From assembly GCA_019638525.1 (NCBI GenBank), contig JAHBTO010000001.1, positions 868,001 through 932,000 of the forward strand: a DNA stretch of 64,000 nucleotides, written 5' to 3'. Positions 1 to 8,437 of the stretch are shown one piece after another. The DNA comes from Ferruginibacter sp. GTDB lineage: Bacteria > Bacteroidota > Bacteroidia > Chitinophagales > Chitinophagaceae. Under the pieces are notes generated by a model that was not told where the DNA came from, did not search any database, and saw nothing but the letters and a program-made list of their open reading frames with translations. Each line of letters starts with the position of its first letter. Within the stretch, counting starts at the first letter, position 1. A program made the translations under genes and the position numbers.

Positions 1-703
1 AAGAAACATTGCTTACACCACCGCTAACTTTTGTAAGCGGCATTAGTTTTTTTATTTCACGGGTGGCTTCTATAAAATCTACTGCATAATTATTGTGTTC
101 TTCAATGCCGGTGGCAATGGCAAAAATGTTGGGGTCAAAAATAATATCCTGCGGGGCATAGCCCACTTGCTCTGTTAAAATTTTATAAGCCCGTTTACAA
201 ATTTCCACTTTACGTTCTTTGGTGTCGGCCTGGCCTGTTTCATCAAAAGCCATAACTATAACTGCTGCACCATACGATTTACAGATGAATGCCTGCTCAA
301 TGAATTTTTCTTCACCTTCTTTCATTGAAATAGAGTTTACAATACACTTACCCTGTACACATTTTAATCCTGCTTCTATAATTTCAAATTTAGAAGAGTC
401 GATCATGATGGGTATTTTGGCAATATCGGGTTCGGATTGTACGAGGTTTAAAAATGATGTCATGGCTTGTACGCCATCGAGCAAAGCGTCATCCATATTT
501 ACATCAATTACCTGTGCGCCGTTTTCTACCTGTTGGCGGGCAACTGCCAATGCTTCTTCGTACTGCCCTGCACGTATCAGGCGTGCAAACATTTTACTGC
601 CGGTTACATTGGTGCGTTCGCCTACATTAATAAAATTTGTTTCGGGCCGCACAATAAGCGGCTCAAGACCGCTTAATCGCAAATATGGTTTTATGATGTT
701 CAT
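1..703 (-). CDS. metH: Methionine synthase, pterin-binding and downstream modules (partial, 3' end beyond window)
   Basis: The minus-strand frame opens with ATG at 703 and runs without a stop off the left edge, giving about 234 residues. The translation begins [16 protein letters not shown] and then has [17 protein letters not shown] near residue 25, [12 protein letters not shown], and [22 protein letters not shown], which are hallmarks of the methyltetrahydrofolate (pterin-binding) domain of cobalamin-dependent methionine synthase. The homocysteine-binding module is a separate gene that ends two bases upstream (706-1716), so MetH is split and the pair is almost certainly co-translated. The B12-binding and reactivation domains are expected to the left of the window but cannot be seen. 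Confidence 0.93.
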   Translation of the reverse strand, partial: MNIIKPYLRLSGLEPLIVRPETNFINVGERTNVTGSKMFARLIRAGQYEEALAVARQQVENGAQVIDVNMDDALLDGVQAMTSFLNLVQSEPDIAKIPIMIDSSKFEIIEAGLKCVQGKCIVNSISMKEGEEKFIEQAFICKSYGAAVIVMAFDETGQADTKERKVEICKRAYKILTEQVGYAPQDIIFDPNIFAIATGIEEHNNYAVDFIEATREIKKLMPLTKVSGGVSNVS

Positions 704-705
704 TT

Positions 706-1716
706 TTATACTAATTCTATAACTGGTAATTCTCTTGGCTTATATTTTTTTACTTCTTCTGCAATATGTTTTATATGGTCGGGTGTAGTTCCACAGCATC
801 CGCCTACAATATTTACAAAGCCTTCTTTAGCCCACTCTTCAATAATGTGTGCTGTTTCATGCGGTTGCTCGTCGTACTCACCAAAGGCATTTGGTAAACC
901 TGCATTGGGATAAGCAGAAGTAAAGCATCCTGCTATTTGGCTTAGCTCTTCAATATGCGGCCGCATTTCTGCTGCGCCCAAAGCACAGTTTAACCCTACG
1001 CTTAATGGGTTTGCATGCATAACTGACACATAAAATGCTTCCAGTGTTTGGCCACTTAATGTACGGCCGCTTGCATCGGTGATGGTGCCGCTGATCATGA
1101 TGGGCAGTTCGGCAATATTATTTTTGCGGAAATAATTTTTTGCAGCAAAGATGGCCGCCTTTGCATTAAGTGTATCAAAGATGGTTTCAATAAGTAAGAT
1201 GTCAACGCCTCCATCTGCCAATCCTTTTATTTGTTCGGTATAAGCCTGTACTACGGTATCAAAATTTACTGCTCTGTAACCGGGGTTGTTTACATCGGGC
1301 GATAGCGAAAGTGTTTTGTTTAAAGGGCCAATGGCGCCTGCAACAAACCGGGGTTTATCTGCATTTTTTTTTGTGTATTCGTCTGCTGCATTACGGGCAC
1401 ATTTGGCTGCTGCTACATTTAGTTCGTAAGCCAGCGATTGCATTTCATAATCGGCCTGCGCTATTGAGGTGCTGCTGAAGGTATTTGTTTCTATAATATC
1501 GGCCCCAGCCTCAAGATATTGTTTGTGAATTTCTTCTATAATTTGCGGTTGTGTAATGCTCAGCAAATCGTTGTTGCCTTTTACATCGCACTGCCAGTTT
1601 TTAAAACGATTGCCACGAAAATCTTTTTCTTCCAACTTATAACGCTGTATCATGGTGCCCATAGCGCCATCAATAATTAAGATGCGTTCTTTTAAACAAT
1701 CCTGTAATGTTTTCAT
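706..1716 (-). CDS. metH: Homocysteine S-methyltransferase module of split methionine synthase
   Basis: This 336-residue protein is the zinc-dependent homocysteine-binding barrel of cobalamin-dependent methionine synthase. It has [10 protein letters not shown] near the N-terminus, GLNC (Cys about 244) and [10 protein letters not shown] (Cys about 307-308), which are the three zinc-ligand cysteines. A longer frame opens at 1767, but its extra 17 residues do not resemble the family, so the start [20 protein letters not shown] at 1716 is preferred. The stop at 706-708 lies two bases before the ATG of the pterin-binding gene. It should act with that protein and B12 to remethylate homocysteine to methionine. 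No SAM or cobalamin riboswitch could be recognised upstream. Confidence 0.92.
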   Translation of the reverse strand: MKTLQDCLKERILIIDGAMGTMIQRYKLEEKDFRGNRFKNWQCDVKGNNDLLSITQPQIIEEIHKQYLEAGADIIETNTFSSTSIAQADYEMQSLAYELNVAAAKCARNAADEYTKKNADKPRFVAGAIGPLNKTLSLSPDVNNPGYRAVNFDTVVQAYTEQIKGLADGGVDILLIETIFDTLNAKAAIFAAKNYFRKNNIAELPIMISGTITDASGRTLSGQTLEAFYVSVMHANPLSVGLNCALGAAEMRPHIEELSQIAGCFTSAYPNAGLPNAFGEYDEQPHETAHIIEEWAKEGFVNIVGGCCGTTPDHIKHIAEEVKKYKPRELPVIELV

Positions 1717-1732
1717 TTCATTTACATTTAGC

Positions 1733-1852
1733 TCAATAATGCGTTGCCGTACAAGTGAGTGACACAACGATGATGCCCATAGCTGTGATGCCGGCTAAAA
1801 AATTACCACAAACTTTTAAACGAGAATCAACCTGGGAGAAGAAGTGCAGCAT
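1733..1852 (-). CDS. Possible 39-residue leader peptide or small membrane protein upstream of metH
   Basis: A 40-codon frame on the minus strand starts with ATG at 1852 and ends with TGA at 1733-1735, 16 bases before the preferred metH start. The product starts [15 protein letters not shown] and has a hydrophobic stretch [16 protein letters not shown] that could span a membrane. A six-codon mini-frame (MFHQLN) lies just upstream of it. No function is recognised. It could be a translated leader, a small membrane protein or chance; the support is only its position and hydrophobic character. Confidence 0.25.
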   Translation of the reverse strand: MLHFFSQVDSRLKVCGNFLAGITAMGIIVVSLTCTATHY

Positions 1853-1990
1853 TGCTTTCGTTTATTAGTTCAGTTGGTGAAACATAACAGGCCGAACAAT
1901 AAACAAATCTGCCTGTTTGATATGCAAATTTAAATGAATGAGGCGATAAAACAAAACCCTATATTGTTTTAAAAGGTAGCTGTGGCCGGC

Positions 1991-2614
1991 TTAATTGCCC
2001 GAAACAATAAAATTTTCGACCGGTATGCGGTTGCTGATACTCTTTGCAAGCGTCATTTCATCGGCATATTCCAACTCGCCGCCAAATGAAATACCACGGG
2101 CAATGGTGGTTATTTTTATATTAAGATGTTTTAATTTTTTACTGATATAGTAAATGGTGGTATCGCCCTGTATGGTTGGGCTTAGTGCAAAAATGATTTC
2201 TTCTATTTCTTCTTTGGCAATGCGGTTAACCAATGCATCAATGGTTAACTGCTCGGGGCCAATACCATCAAGCGGAGATATGACGCCACCCAAAACATGG
2301 TAAACACCATTAAACTGCTGTGTGCTTTCTATTGCAATTACATCACGTATGTTTTCAACTATGCAAAGCATTTCTTTTTTACGCATGGGATTGCTGCAGA
2401 TATTGCATAGCTCTTTGTCGGAAATATTATAGCAACGACTGCAAAATTTTATTTCTTCTCTCATCTTTGCAATGGTTTGGCTAAACCTGCTTACATCAGC
2501 AGCATCTTGTTTTATAAGATGCAGTACAAGACGCAAGGCAGTTTTTTTTCCAATGCCGGGCAGTTTGGCAAATTCATTAACGGCATTTTCTAAAAGTGAT
2601 GAGGAAAATATCAT
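1991..2614 (-). CDS. recR: Recombination mediator protein RecR
   Basis: The 207-residue length and domain order match RecR. A helix-hairpin-helix lies at about residues 8-35 ([15 protein letters not shown]), a C4 zinc finger uses Cys58, Cys61, Cys70 and Cys73, and a Toprim domain starts at about residue 82 ([14 protein letters not shown]). A conserved C-terminal part has [17 protein letters not shown]. RecR works with RecO and RecF to load RecA on gapped single-stranded DNA. It stands alone here, about 30 bases downstream of a lipoprotein gene on the same strand, without the dnaX/ybaB neighbours seen in many other phyla. Confidence 0.97.
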   Translation of the reverse strand: MIFSSSLLENAVNEFAKLPGIGKKTALRLVLHLIKQDAADVSRFSQTIAKMREEIKFCSRCYNISDKELCNICSNPMRKKEMLCIVENIRDVIAIESTQQFNGVYHVLGGVISPLDGIGPEQLTIDALVNRIAKEEIEEIIFALSPTIQGDTTIYYISKKLKHLNIKITTIARGISFGGELEYADEMTLAKSISNRIPVENFIVSGN

Positions 2615-2644
2615 GCAGCAAAAATAGTTGTTAGCGCTTAGCTT

Positions 2645-4027
2645 TTACAATTTAATATCCCTTTCGTTATCCCAATTGGCTTTTACAGCCAGTTTTTGCG
2701 AAAGCGATATCACTTTTTCGGGTTGTAGCTTAATTGAATAATTGCCCGGATCCCATTTACCATTATTGTTATCATCATATAATATCCTGATATCGTATTC
2801 GCCGGGGTTGATGAATTTATTACTCCATTCCATAGCACTTACGGGGTAGCTGTTCTTTATTTCATCGCCTTGTACAAATTGCAATACCGGGTGTTTTGTA
2901 AGGTCGAGATTACTAAAACGGAACACAACATTTCCATAATCTTCCTGTGTTTTAGTGGTAATACGCAAGGTGTCTTGTTTGGCAAGATGGTTGTTTGCAG
3001 AGTCGGAGATGGCGGATGTGTCAACTACAAGACGGTATTGCATTCCCTGCTGCCAGTTAACTGCCAATGAAAATTTGGTATGGCTGCTATCTACCAACCA
3101 GGCAGTGGCCGGGATAGGCTTGTAGTTGGTATCGGTTAAAATTAGTTTTGCGGTATCAAAAGTTTTTAGCGGATTATTAAAACTTAATTGAAAAGGGCTC
3201 AGTAAATCCTGTAATAAAGAACCGGCAGTAAGTATTAATTTTTTTGCAGGTGCACTTGGTTTAGTTGTTGGTGTTTTGCTCTCTTTTTCTAATGCCGATG
3301 CATATAAAGTTACCGGTTCTGTTTTTTCTGCAACAGTTATGTTGCTATCACTAAATGCAAATAATTCTTTTTTAGAATTATAAGTGTAACCGCCATCACC
3401 ATCTTTTAGTGCATATATTTTAAAATTGCCGGCAGGCAGGTTAACAAATTCAAAACTACCATCACCCTTAAGCCGGGCAATATAATCCGGTTTTCTTTTT
3501 TGTACCAACGAGTCATCGGCATTGCGGTAAAGCAGGGCAAGTAAGGTACTATCGGCCTTGCCGGTTTCGGCAATTATAACCTTGCCCGATAGGGTTAATG
3601 AATCAATTTTATTGCCGGTAGAAAAAACATAGGTAAAACCTTTTAATACATTACTTTCATTAACATCAACAATAGCATTACCAAAGTTGATGCTGTACGT
3701 AGTGTTGGGCAGCAGGCTGTCTTTTAGTTTTATGGTTACCGTTTTTAATTTATAATCAACCGAAGGATTTTTTTTAGGCATGGGCGATACCAGTACATTG
3801 GTTTGTGGATCCTTTACTTCTACATATTCATTAAACGTTAGCGTAATTTTATTGCCGGTTACATTGGTGCTTTTTAAAGCAGGCGAAGCGCTGTTTAATT
3901 GAGGTGGGATACTATCCCTTGGACCGCCGGTGGGCATGCCTATCTGTCCGCAGCCGCTGCTGCCAACTAACATAGCATATCCTATAATGAGCAGGATAAG
4001 TGTAAATAAAAAATGCTTTGGCCTCAT
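2645..4027 (-). CDS. Lipoprotein with N-terminal Ig-like (Big_5/SbsA-type) domain
   Basis: The 460-residue protein has a lipoprotein signal: a basic start, a hydrophobic run and the lipobox VGSSGC with Cys26 as the lipidated residue. Residues about 40-140 (IPPQLNSASPALKSTNV, ITLTFNEYVEVKD, LLPNTTYSINFG, YVFSTG) match the Ig-like Big_5 domain found in many Bacteroidota surface lipoproteins. The C-terminal part carries DNNNGKWDPGNY, typical of carboxypeptidase-regulatory-like or prealbumin-like beta folds. The role is unknown; it is probably an outer-membrane-anchored structural or binding protein. It lies between the helicase gene and recR on the same strand. Confidence 0.8.
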   Translation of the reverse strand: MRPKHFLFTLILLIIGYAMLVGSSGCGQIGMPTGGPRDSIPPQLNSASPALKSTNVTGNKITLTFNEYVEVKDPQTNVLVSPMPKKNPSVDYKLKTVTIKLKDSLLPNTTYSINFGNAIVDVNESNVLKGFTYVFSTGNKIDSLTLSGKVIIAETGKADSTLLALLYRNADDSLVQKRKPDYIARLKGDGSFEFVNLPAGNFKIYALKDGDGGYTYNSKKELFAFSDSNITVAEKTEPVTLYASALEKESKTPTTKPSAPAKKLILTAGSLLQDLLSPFQLSFNNPLKTFDTAKLILTDTNYKPIPATAWLVDSSHTKFSLAVNWQQGMQYRLVVDTSAISDSANNHLAKQDTLRITTKTQEDYGNVVFRFSNLDLTKHPVLQFVQGDEIKNSYPVSAMEWSNKFINPGEYDIRILYDDNNNGKWDPGNYSIKLQPEKVISLSQKLAVKANWDNERDIKL

Positions 4028-4087
4028 GATGCTTTATTAAACTGTAAACTTAAAGAGTTTGGCTTTAATTGAAAATGTAAATATTAC

Positions 4088-7000
4088 TTAAACTTCTTCT
4101 TCGTCTTCAATATCGTGTAAAGCTATTGCAAGCTTATTGTTTTTTACAAAATTGCACCAATGGCAATCCTGCTTGCCGCAGCCGGTATAAAATTCACGGT
4201 TCTGTATTTTATGCCACACTTCGGTTAATTGTGTTTTTACTTTATCTATGTCTTCTGTAGTAATTACAATCAATTCTTTTTTGTATTGCCCGCTTTTATC
4301 AGGTTCTACAAAATCAAATTCGGTGCTGATAACTTTCCAGTCTTTTTGTTCGTAATTATCTACCAGTATCTTGTAAAAAACCGCCTGCCGCCAGTAGTCG
4401 CCGCCAATAGGGTCTTTATCACCAGGCCGTTTTAGTTTTGCAATGGCATTTTCAAAATTGCCCGACTTGTAATCCACCACATTCACTTCCTTGCCATTAA
4501 ATTCAAGCTTATCCAACTTACCTTTTATAGGAACACCATTTACCACAATACCTTTTATATTACGTTCTACCGCCACCACTTTATTCCATTGTTTGATGTA
4601 TTTGTCGTAATAATTACGCAGCACTTCATCGCCATATTCCATACGTCGGTCAAAAGCTTCTTTGGTGAAATTTTCACGATGCCTGTGCATGTACCAATTA
4701 AAATCTGCCATCATCTCATCTTTTGATGGAAATTTTTCTGACTTGCTTTCCTGCATCTTGCGGAAAAGTTTTTCCAGGGCATAATGTATGGCCGAGCCAA
4801 ATTCGGTGGCTTCGCTTTTACCCGAAGGGATACGGATGAGATTACGGTAATAAAAATTAAGCGGGCAATCAAGATAGGCGTTTAAGGCTGTTACATTCAT
4901 CACAAACTTATCAAGGATGGATGAAATGAAATCTTCCTCGGCATGTTCAATTTCGGGTGCCTGTGATGTAAAATTGAGTAACTCAAATTCCATCATTTGT
5001 TCTGTCGGAATGTTTATGTTTTTAACTGGCAGGTTGTTTTCTTCCTGTATTTCTGCAATAAACATAGATGGCTCCAACTCCTTACCATCGTTGCGGTAAT
5101 TGGCATAAGAGATATAAAGGTGTTTTTCGGCCCTTGTTAGCGCTACGTAAAACATACGCCGCAGTTCTTCTTCTTCTGATGAGGCATGTTTGCTCGAAAA
5201 TAAAGTATCAGGAAATTTATAACCGCCGCCGGGTTTTCTTTTCTTTTCCCAAAAAGTTGCATTGGCGCCGGCAAAGAAAACATACTCAAACTCAAGGCCC
5301 TTGCTGCCATGTGTGGTTAACAGGTTTACACATTTATCGGTGCCGGCAATTTTGTTCATGGGTAAGGCTATGCCTTCTTTTTGCATCAGGTCAAGTATGC
5401 TGATGAGCTCTTTTAAATCCAGTGATGGGTTGCGGCTGGTTTCGTCTTTAATGAAATCAAATAAAGCAGTAAGCAATTGCATTAGTGCAATCTTATTATC
5501 GCTTTGCATGATATGGCTTAAAACACCGGCCTTTTGTATAATGCGTGCAAACAATTCCTGCAGTGTTACGTTGGAAACATCTGCAATCAGTTTTTCAATC
5601 ATGTGGCTGAAGATTTTGAGGCCTTCATGTATGCCACTATCAAACAAATCCTGTGCAGGTTTATTGGCTTTGTCGTATAAAAGTTTTCGGATAGAAGTTT
5701 GCTCGCCTTTGTATTTTAAATTGTTTACTTCTACAGTAAGCTTGGCAATTTCAATAGGCGGTATTGTATAAAAATCAAAATGCAGTATTTCAAAAAGCAT
5801 TTCATCGCCGCCATACGGTATATCGTGTTCTGCATTCAGGTAACGTAAAAGTTGAATTATCTTTTTCGAAAAAGATTGTATTAGCACATCTATTTTACGT
5901 TTGCTGTACACCGGGATGCCTTTAAGCCTTAGATAAGTTGCCAGCTCTTCGCCATATTTATTTTCTTTATAAATAACGGCAATACGGCCCGGTTCTACTT
6001 GTTGTTCTATCAACCCTACAATACGGTTGGTAATATCCATCATTTCTTCTTTGGCTGATTGGTAGCAAAGAATTTGAGGATCGTTTGTAAGCTTGTTAAT
6101 TTTATTATTTGCTGCTACCAGGTCTTTACTTAGGTTGGGAATTTGTTTTACCAGCCTTTCTTCGTTTCTTGATATGAGTGTTTTTGATACATCCAATATG
6201 GGTTGTGTACTGCGGTAATTGTTGGTAAGCACAACAGTCATTAAGTTTTTTTGGTAATTGCTGGCAAACTCCAGCATATTCTCAACATTGGCGCCCTGGA
6301 AACGAAAGATGCTTTGGTCGTCGTCGCCCACTACAAACACATTGGGGCTATCCCAATAATTAATTAGTAAATGCACCAACCTGTTTTGTGTGCCGCTTGT
6401 ATCCTGGTATTCATCAACCAAAAGATATTGAAATTTTTCCTGGTAGTTGGCAAGCAGGTTTTTGTTTTCTTCAAATGCTTTTATCACCCAGTTAATCATA
6501 TCATCAAAATCGTAGCGGCTTTTTTTCCGCATCAGGTTTTGAAAATTATCAAACTCGTTAACTGCGGCACGCAGCTTTTCCATCCTTTCTGTTTCTTCTG
6601 CAATCTTATCGGTTCGTACATCGCCTTTATTGAAGTCTTTCACTTTTTTTTTGGCAATATATTCATCACGATGAGGAAGGCTATTTCGGTATTCATCAAT
6701 TTTTTCGTTCATGAATACAGGCGTCCATCCTTCTTTTTTCATTGTAGAAAACAAACTGCGCAGGTTATTTATTTCGTAATACACATCACCACGGTATCTT
6801 TTTAGAGGGTGGCCTTTTGGAAAAGTATCTATCAATTGTTTAAGCAGTTCAATGCTTTCCAACTCAGACAGGGCATCAAGTGAATTTTTTTCAAACAGGT
6901 TGAGGTTATCTTGTATTACATCATTGCAAAATGCATGATAGGTGTACACGTTTACTTTGTAAGCATCGGCGCCAATAAAATACTGTAATCTTTTACGCAT

Positions 7001-7234
7001 GGCAATAGTGCCGGCATCGGTGTAAGTAAGGCAAAGAATATTTTCGGGAAGGGCATCGGTATCTAACAATATTTTACCAATACGTGCTGCCAGTATTTGT
7101 GTTTTACCGGTTCCGGGGCCTGCTATTACCATCACCGGCCCTTCGATGGTATCTACAGCTTTGCGCTGCTCATCATTTAGTTTTTTATATTCTTCGGCAA
7201 ATTTTTTTTGCAATATCTCCCTGTAGTGGCGCAT
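4088..7234 (-). CDS. UvrD/Rep-family DNA helicase fused to a PD-(D/E)XK Fe-S nuclease
   Basis: The 1048-residue protein begins with a superfamily 1A helicase: Walker A GPGTGKT at 39-45, Walker B DEYQD at 274-278, motif III GDDDQSIFRFQGA at 303-315, then GSKGLEFEYVFFAG and FYVALTRAEKHLY. The last 250 residues form an AddB/RecB-type nuclease with GSAIHYALEKLF, VVDYKSG (catalytic Asp and Lys) and a cysteine cluster at 1019, 1024 and 1027 that, with the earlier LDCPLNFYYRN cysteine, should bind a 4Fe-4S cluster. This is the helicase-nuclease arrangement used for end resection or repair. It is a single gene with no partner subunit in the window. Confidence 0.93.
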   Translation of the reverse strand: MRHYREILQKKFAEEYKKLNDEQRKAVDTIEGPVMVIAGPGTGKTQILAARIGKILLDTDALPENILCLTYTDAGTIAMRKRLQYFIGADAYKVNVYTYHAFCNDVIQDNLNLFEKNSLDALSELESIELLKQLIDTFPKGHPLKRYRGDVYYEINNLRSLFSTMKKEGWTPVFMNEKIDEYRNSLPHRDEYIAKKKVKDFNKGDVRTDKIAEETERMEKLRAAVNEFDNFQNLMRKKSRYDFDDMINWVIKAFEENKNLLANYQEKFQYLLVDEYQDTSGTQNRLVHLLINYWDSPNVFVVGDDDQSIFRFQGANVENMLEFASNYQKNLMTVVLTNNYRSTQPILDVSKTLISRNEERLVKQIPNLSKDLVAANNKINKLTNDPQILCYQSAKEEMMDITNRIVGLIEQQVEPGRIAVIYKENKYGEELATYLRLKGIPVYSKRKIDVLIQSFSKKIIQLLRYLNAEHDIPYGGDEMLFEILHFDFYTIPPIEIAKLTVEVNNLKYKGEQTSIRKLLYDKANKPAQDLFDSGIHEGLKIFSHMIEKLIADVSNVTLQELFARIIQKAGVLSHIMQSDNKIALMQLLTALFDFIKDETSRNPSLDLKELISILDLMQKEGIALPMNKIAGTDKCVNLLTTHGSKGLEFEYVFFAGANATFWEKKRKPGGGYKFPDTLFSSKHASSEEEELRRMFYVALTRAEKHLYISYANYRNDGKELEPSMFIAEIQEENNLPVKNINIPTEQMMEFELLNFTSQAPEIEHAEEDFISSILDKFVMNVTALNAYLDCPLNFYYRNLIRIPSGKSEATEFGSAIHYALEKLFRKMQESKSEKFPSKDEMMADFNWYMHRHRENFTKEAFDRRMEYGDEVLRNYYDKYIKQWNKVVAVERNIKGIVVNGVPIKGKLDKLEFNGKEVNVVDYKSGNFENAIAKLKRPGDKDPIGGDYWRQAVFYKILVDNYEQKDWKVISTEFDFVEPDKSGQYKKELIVITTEDIDKVKTQLTEVWHKIQNREFYTGCGKQDCHWCNFVKNNKLAIALHDIEDEEEV

Positions 7235-7339
7235 TGGTCAAAGATACCGTAAAGCATAATATTTGCCCTTTTATTTAATAGAAATAAATAAGCAAGTGTG
7301 TTATAAAATATTTTAGATGATATGCCCTGCAGTTGATGA

Positions 7340-8002
7340 TTAACCAGGCATCCTGGTTATGTATTTTTCAATTTGTTTTATTTGATCCACAATTTGTGGT
7401 GTGGTGGGTTTAAAAGATTTTGCTTTTTTAAAAAAATCTTTAGCTGCTCTAAACTCTCTTTTGTTCATCATGATTGAACAAAGCTGCAGGTAAGCGGCTG
7501 CGTTATTTTCATTATCGGGTAGCCCGGCCCTAATGGCTTGCCGTATAAGGCTCTCTGCCTGTTTAATATCGCCTTTTTGCATCATCAGCATACCTAACTG
7601 AAGTTTATTGGGTCCTTCGGCTTGTTTGGTAAGTGAGCCACCGCCAAGGGCAAGACTTTTTTTCATGTTCTTTTCGGCGCTTTCAAAATTTTGGTCCACC
7701 ATATCAAGGTTGCCTTTAATGGTATAATATACAGAACGAACGGGTTTAATTAAAATGGCAGGAAACCAAATGGAATCAACAACTTTTTTTGCGCCTTCCA
7801 TATCGCCATCTTCCATATATGATTGTATCAACCGCATGGGGCCAAATAAAAAATGACCAATGATGGCGATAGCTGCAAGTAGATATAACACAAATGAAGG
7901 CCAAAAACCTGCCTGTATATTAGTAAAGATGGCAAGGCCCAGGAAAAGGATACCTAACCACAGCCTGTATTTGATAAGAAAGTTCAACCACTTCATAACC
8001 AT
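7340..8002 (-). CDS. Membrane-anchored tetratricopeptide-repeat protein
   Basis: The 220-residue protein has two closely spaced hydrophobic segments at the N-terminus (about residues 8-28 and 32-52), followed by helical repeats with TPR-like spacing: a pair around FESAEKNMKKSLALGGG and GDIKQAESLIRQAIRAGLPD, and a later one around REFRAAKDFFKKAKSF. It is probably an inner-membrane scaffold facing the cytoplasm. The start could be the ATG at 8002 or the one at 7996. No function can be assigned, and the neighbours (helicase and tRNA) do not help. Confidence 0.75.
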   Translation of the reverse strand: MVMKWLNFLIKYRLWLGILFLGLAIFTNIQAGFWPSFVLYLLAAIAIIGHFLFGPMRLIQSYMEDGDMEGAKKVVDSIWFPAILIKPVRSVYYTIKGNLDMVDQNFESAEKNMKKSLALGGGSLTKQAEGPNKLQLGMLMMQKGDIKQAESLIRQAIRAGLPDNENNAAAYLQLCSIMMNKREFRAAKDFFKKAKSFKPTTPQIVDQIKQIEKYITRMPG

Positions 8003-8075
8003 AAATTTTAGGAGGGCAAAGATAGGGATTACACATAAAATTGAAGCTAAATGAAAACATAAAGGGGTATTTACT

Positions 8076-8083
8076 TATTTTTG
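8076..8083 (+). promoter_or_regulatory. Candidate -7 element for tRNA-Arg
   Basis: TATTTTTG matches the Bacteroidota -7 consensus TAnnTTTG and lies 18 bases before the first base of the mature tRNA, a plausible distance for a short 5' leader. No TTG is seen at the expected -33 spacing. Confidence 0.45.
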
Positions 8084-8101
8084 CCGTCCAAATTAAAATT
8101 T

Positions 8102-8173
8102 GGCCCTGTAGTTCAATGGATAGAATAGAAGTTTCCTAAACTTTAGATACAAGTTCGATTCTTGTCGGGGCTA
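8102..8173 (+). tRNA. tRNA-Arg (anticodon CCU)
   Basis: The sequence folds into a complete cloverleaf. The acceptor GGCCCTG pairs with CGGGGCT (a G-U at 1-72 and a U-G at 6-67). The D-stem is GTTC/GAAT, the anticodon stem GAAGT/ACTTT encloses loop TTCCTAA (anticodon CCT at 8135-8137), and the T-stem ACAAG/CTTGT encloses TTCGATT. A is the discriminator base and no CCA is encoded. It is followed by a strong terminator and then by a degenerate second copy. Confidence 0.95.
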
Positions 8174-8182
8174 CTACCTTTT

Positions 8183-8211
8183 AAAATGCGGATTATTTAT
8201 CCGCATTTTTT
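8183..8211 (+). terminator. Rho-independent terminator of tRNA-Arg
   Basis: The perfect stem AAATGCGGAT/ATCCGCATTT has a five-base loop and runs into a tract of T residues directly after the tRNA, so it should end that transcript before the second tRNA-like copy. Confidence 0.85.
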
Positions 8212-8252
8212 CTATTTAATAATAAATTATTGGACCTGTAGTTCAATGGATA

Positions 8253-8292
8253 CCTGCCTGCCATACCTACGGCAGGTAAACCGGCAGGCAGG
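8253..8292. repeat. 40-base nested palindromic element inserted in the tRNA copy (D-loop)
   Basis: The outer arms CCTGCCTGCC (8253-8262) and GGCAGGCAGG (8283-8292) are perfect inverted repeats. An inner hairpin TACCT/AGGTA with loop ACGGC lies at 8264-8278. The boundaries are defined exactly by comparison with the uninterrupted tRNA gene. It is GC-rich against an AT-rich background and looks like a small mobile palindromic (REP- or MITE-like) element. Confidence 0.8.
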
Positions 8293-8326
8293 GAATAGAA
8301 GTTTCCTAAACTTTAGATACAAGTTC

Positions 8327-8350
8327 CCTTCCACTTCGTTGGCAGGCAGG
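8327..8350. repeat. 24-base palindromic element inserted in the tRNA copy (T-loop)
   Basis: The insertion ends in the same GGCAGGCAGG arm (8341-8350) as the 40-base element. Its 5' part CCTTCCA pairs with TGGCAGG with one mismatch around a CTTCGT loop. It appears to be a shorter member of the same repeat family. Confidence 0.75.
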
Positions 8351-8437
8351 GATTCTTGTCGGGGCTACTACTTTTCACCACAACTTTGTAGCAAAAAACT
8401 ACAGGTTTAAATGGAGTTAACCAAAGTTGCAACATTT

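Larger units (their letters stand above)
8232..8367 (+). pseudogene. tRNA-Arg (CCU) second copy interrupted by two palindromic insertions
   Basis: Apart from a C-to-A change at acceptor position 3, this is the tRNA-Arg(CCU) sequence of 8102-8173 split into three pieces: 8232-8252, 8293-8326 and 8351-8367. A 40-base insertion lies between the D-loop and the 3' strand of the D-stem, and a 24-base insertion lies inside the T-loop between TTC and GATT. With the insertions removed the sequence is collinear with the intact gene, including the anticodon arm. The change at position 3 leaves an A-G mismatch with base 70. Both insertions can fold as hairpins, so the stems could in principle still form, but without a way to remove the inserts it is most simply a pseudogene. 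Confidence 0.85.

Noticed and set aside
1864..1890. A tRNA D-arm-like string (TTAGTTCAGTTGGTGAAAC) on the plus strand upstream of recR/metH
   Set aside because: No matching acceptor, anticodon or T-arm could be built around it, so it is not a tRNA; a tRNA fragment cannot be excluded but has no support.
1717..1990. A SAM or cobalamin riboswitch upstream of metH
   Set aside because: The known conserved cores of SAM-I/SAM-II and the B12 box could not be found by eye on the minus strand.
3420..3445. GGCAGGCAGG inside the lipoprotein gene, similar to the arms of the tRNA insertion element
   Set aside because: It lies in frame in a well-formed coding region with no paired arm nearby, so it is probably coincidence.
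5068..5771. Plus-strand frames of 111 and 169 codons across the helicase gene
   Set aside because: They lie antisense to conserved helicase motifs and have no recognisable domains.
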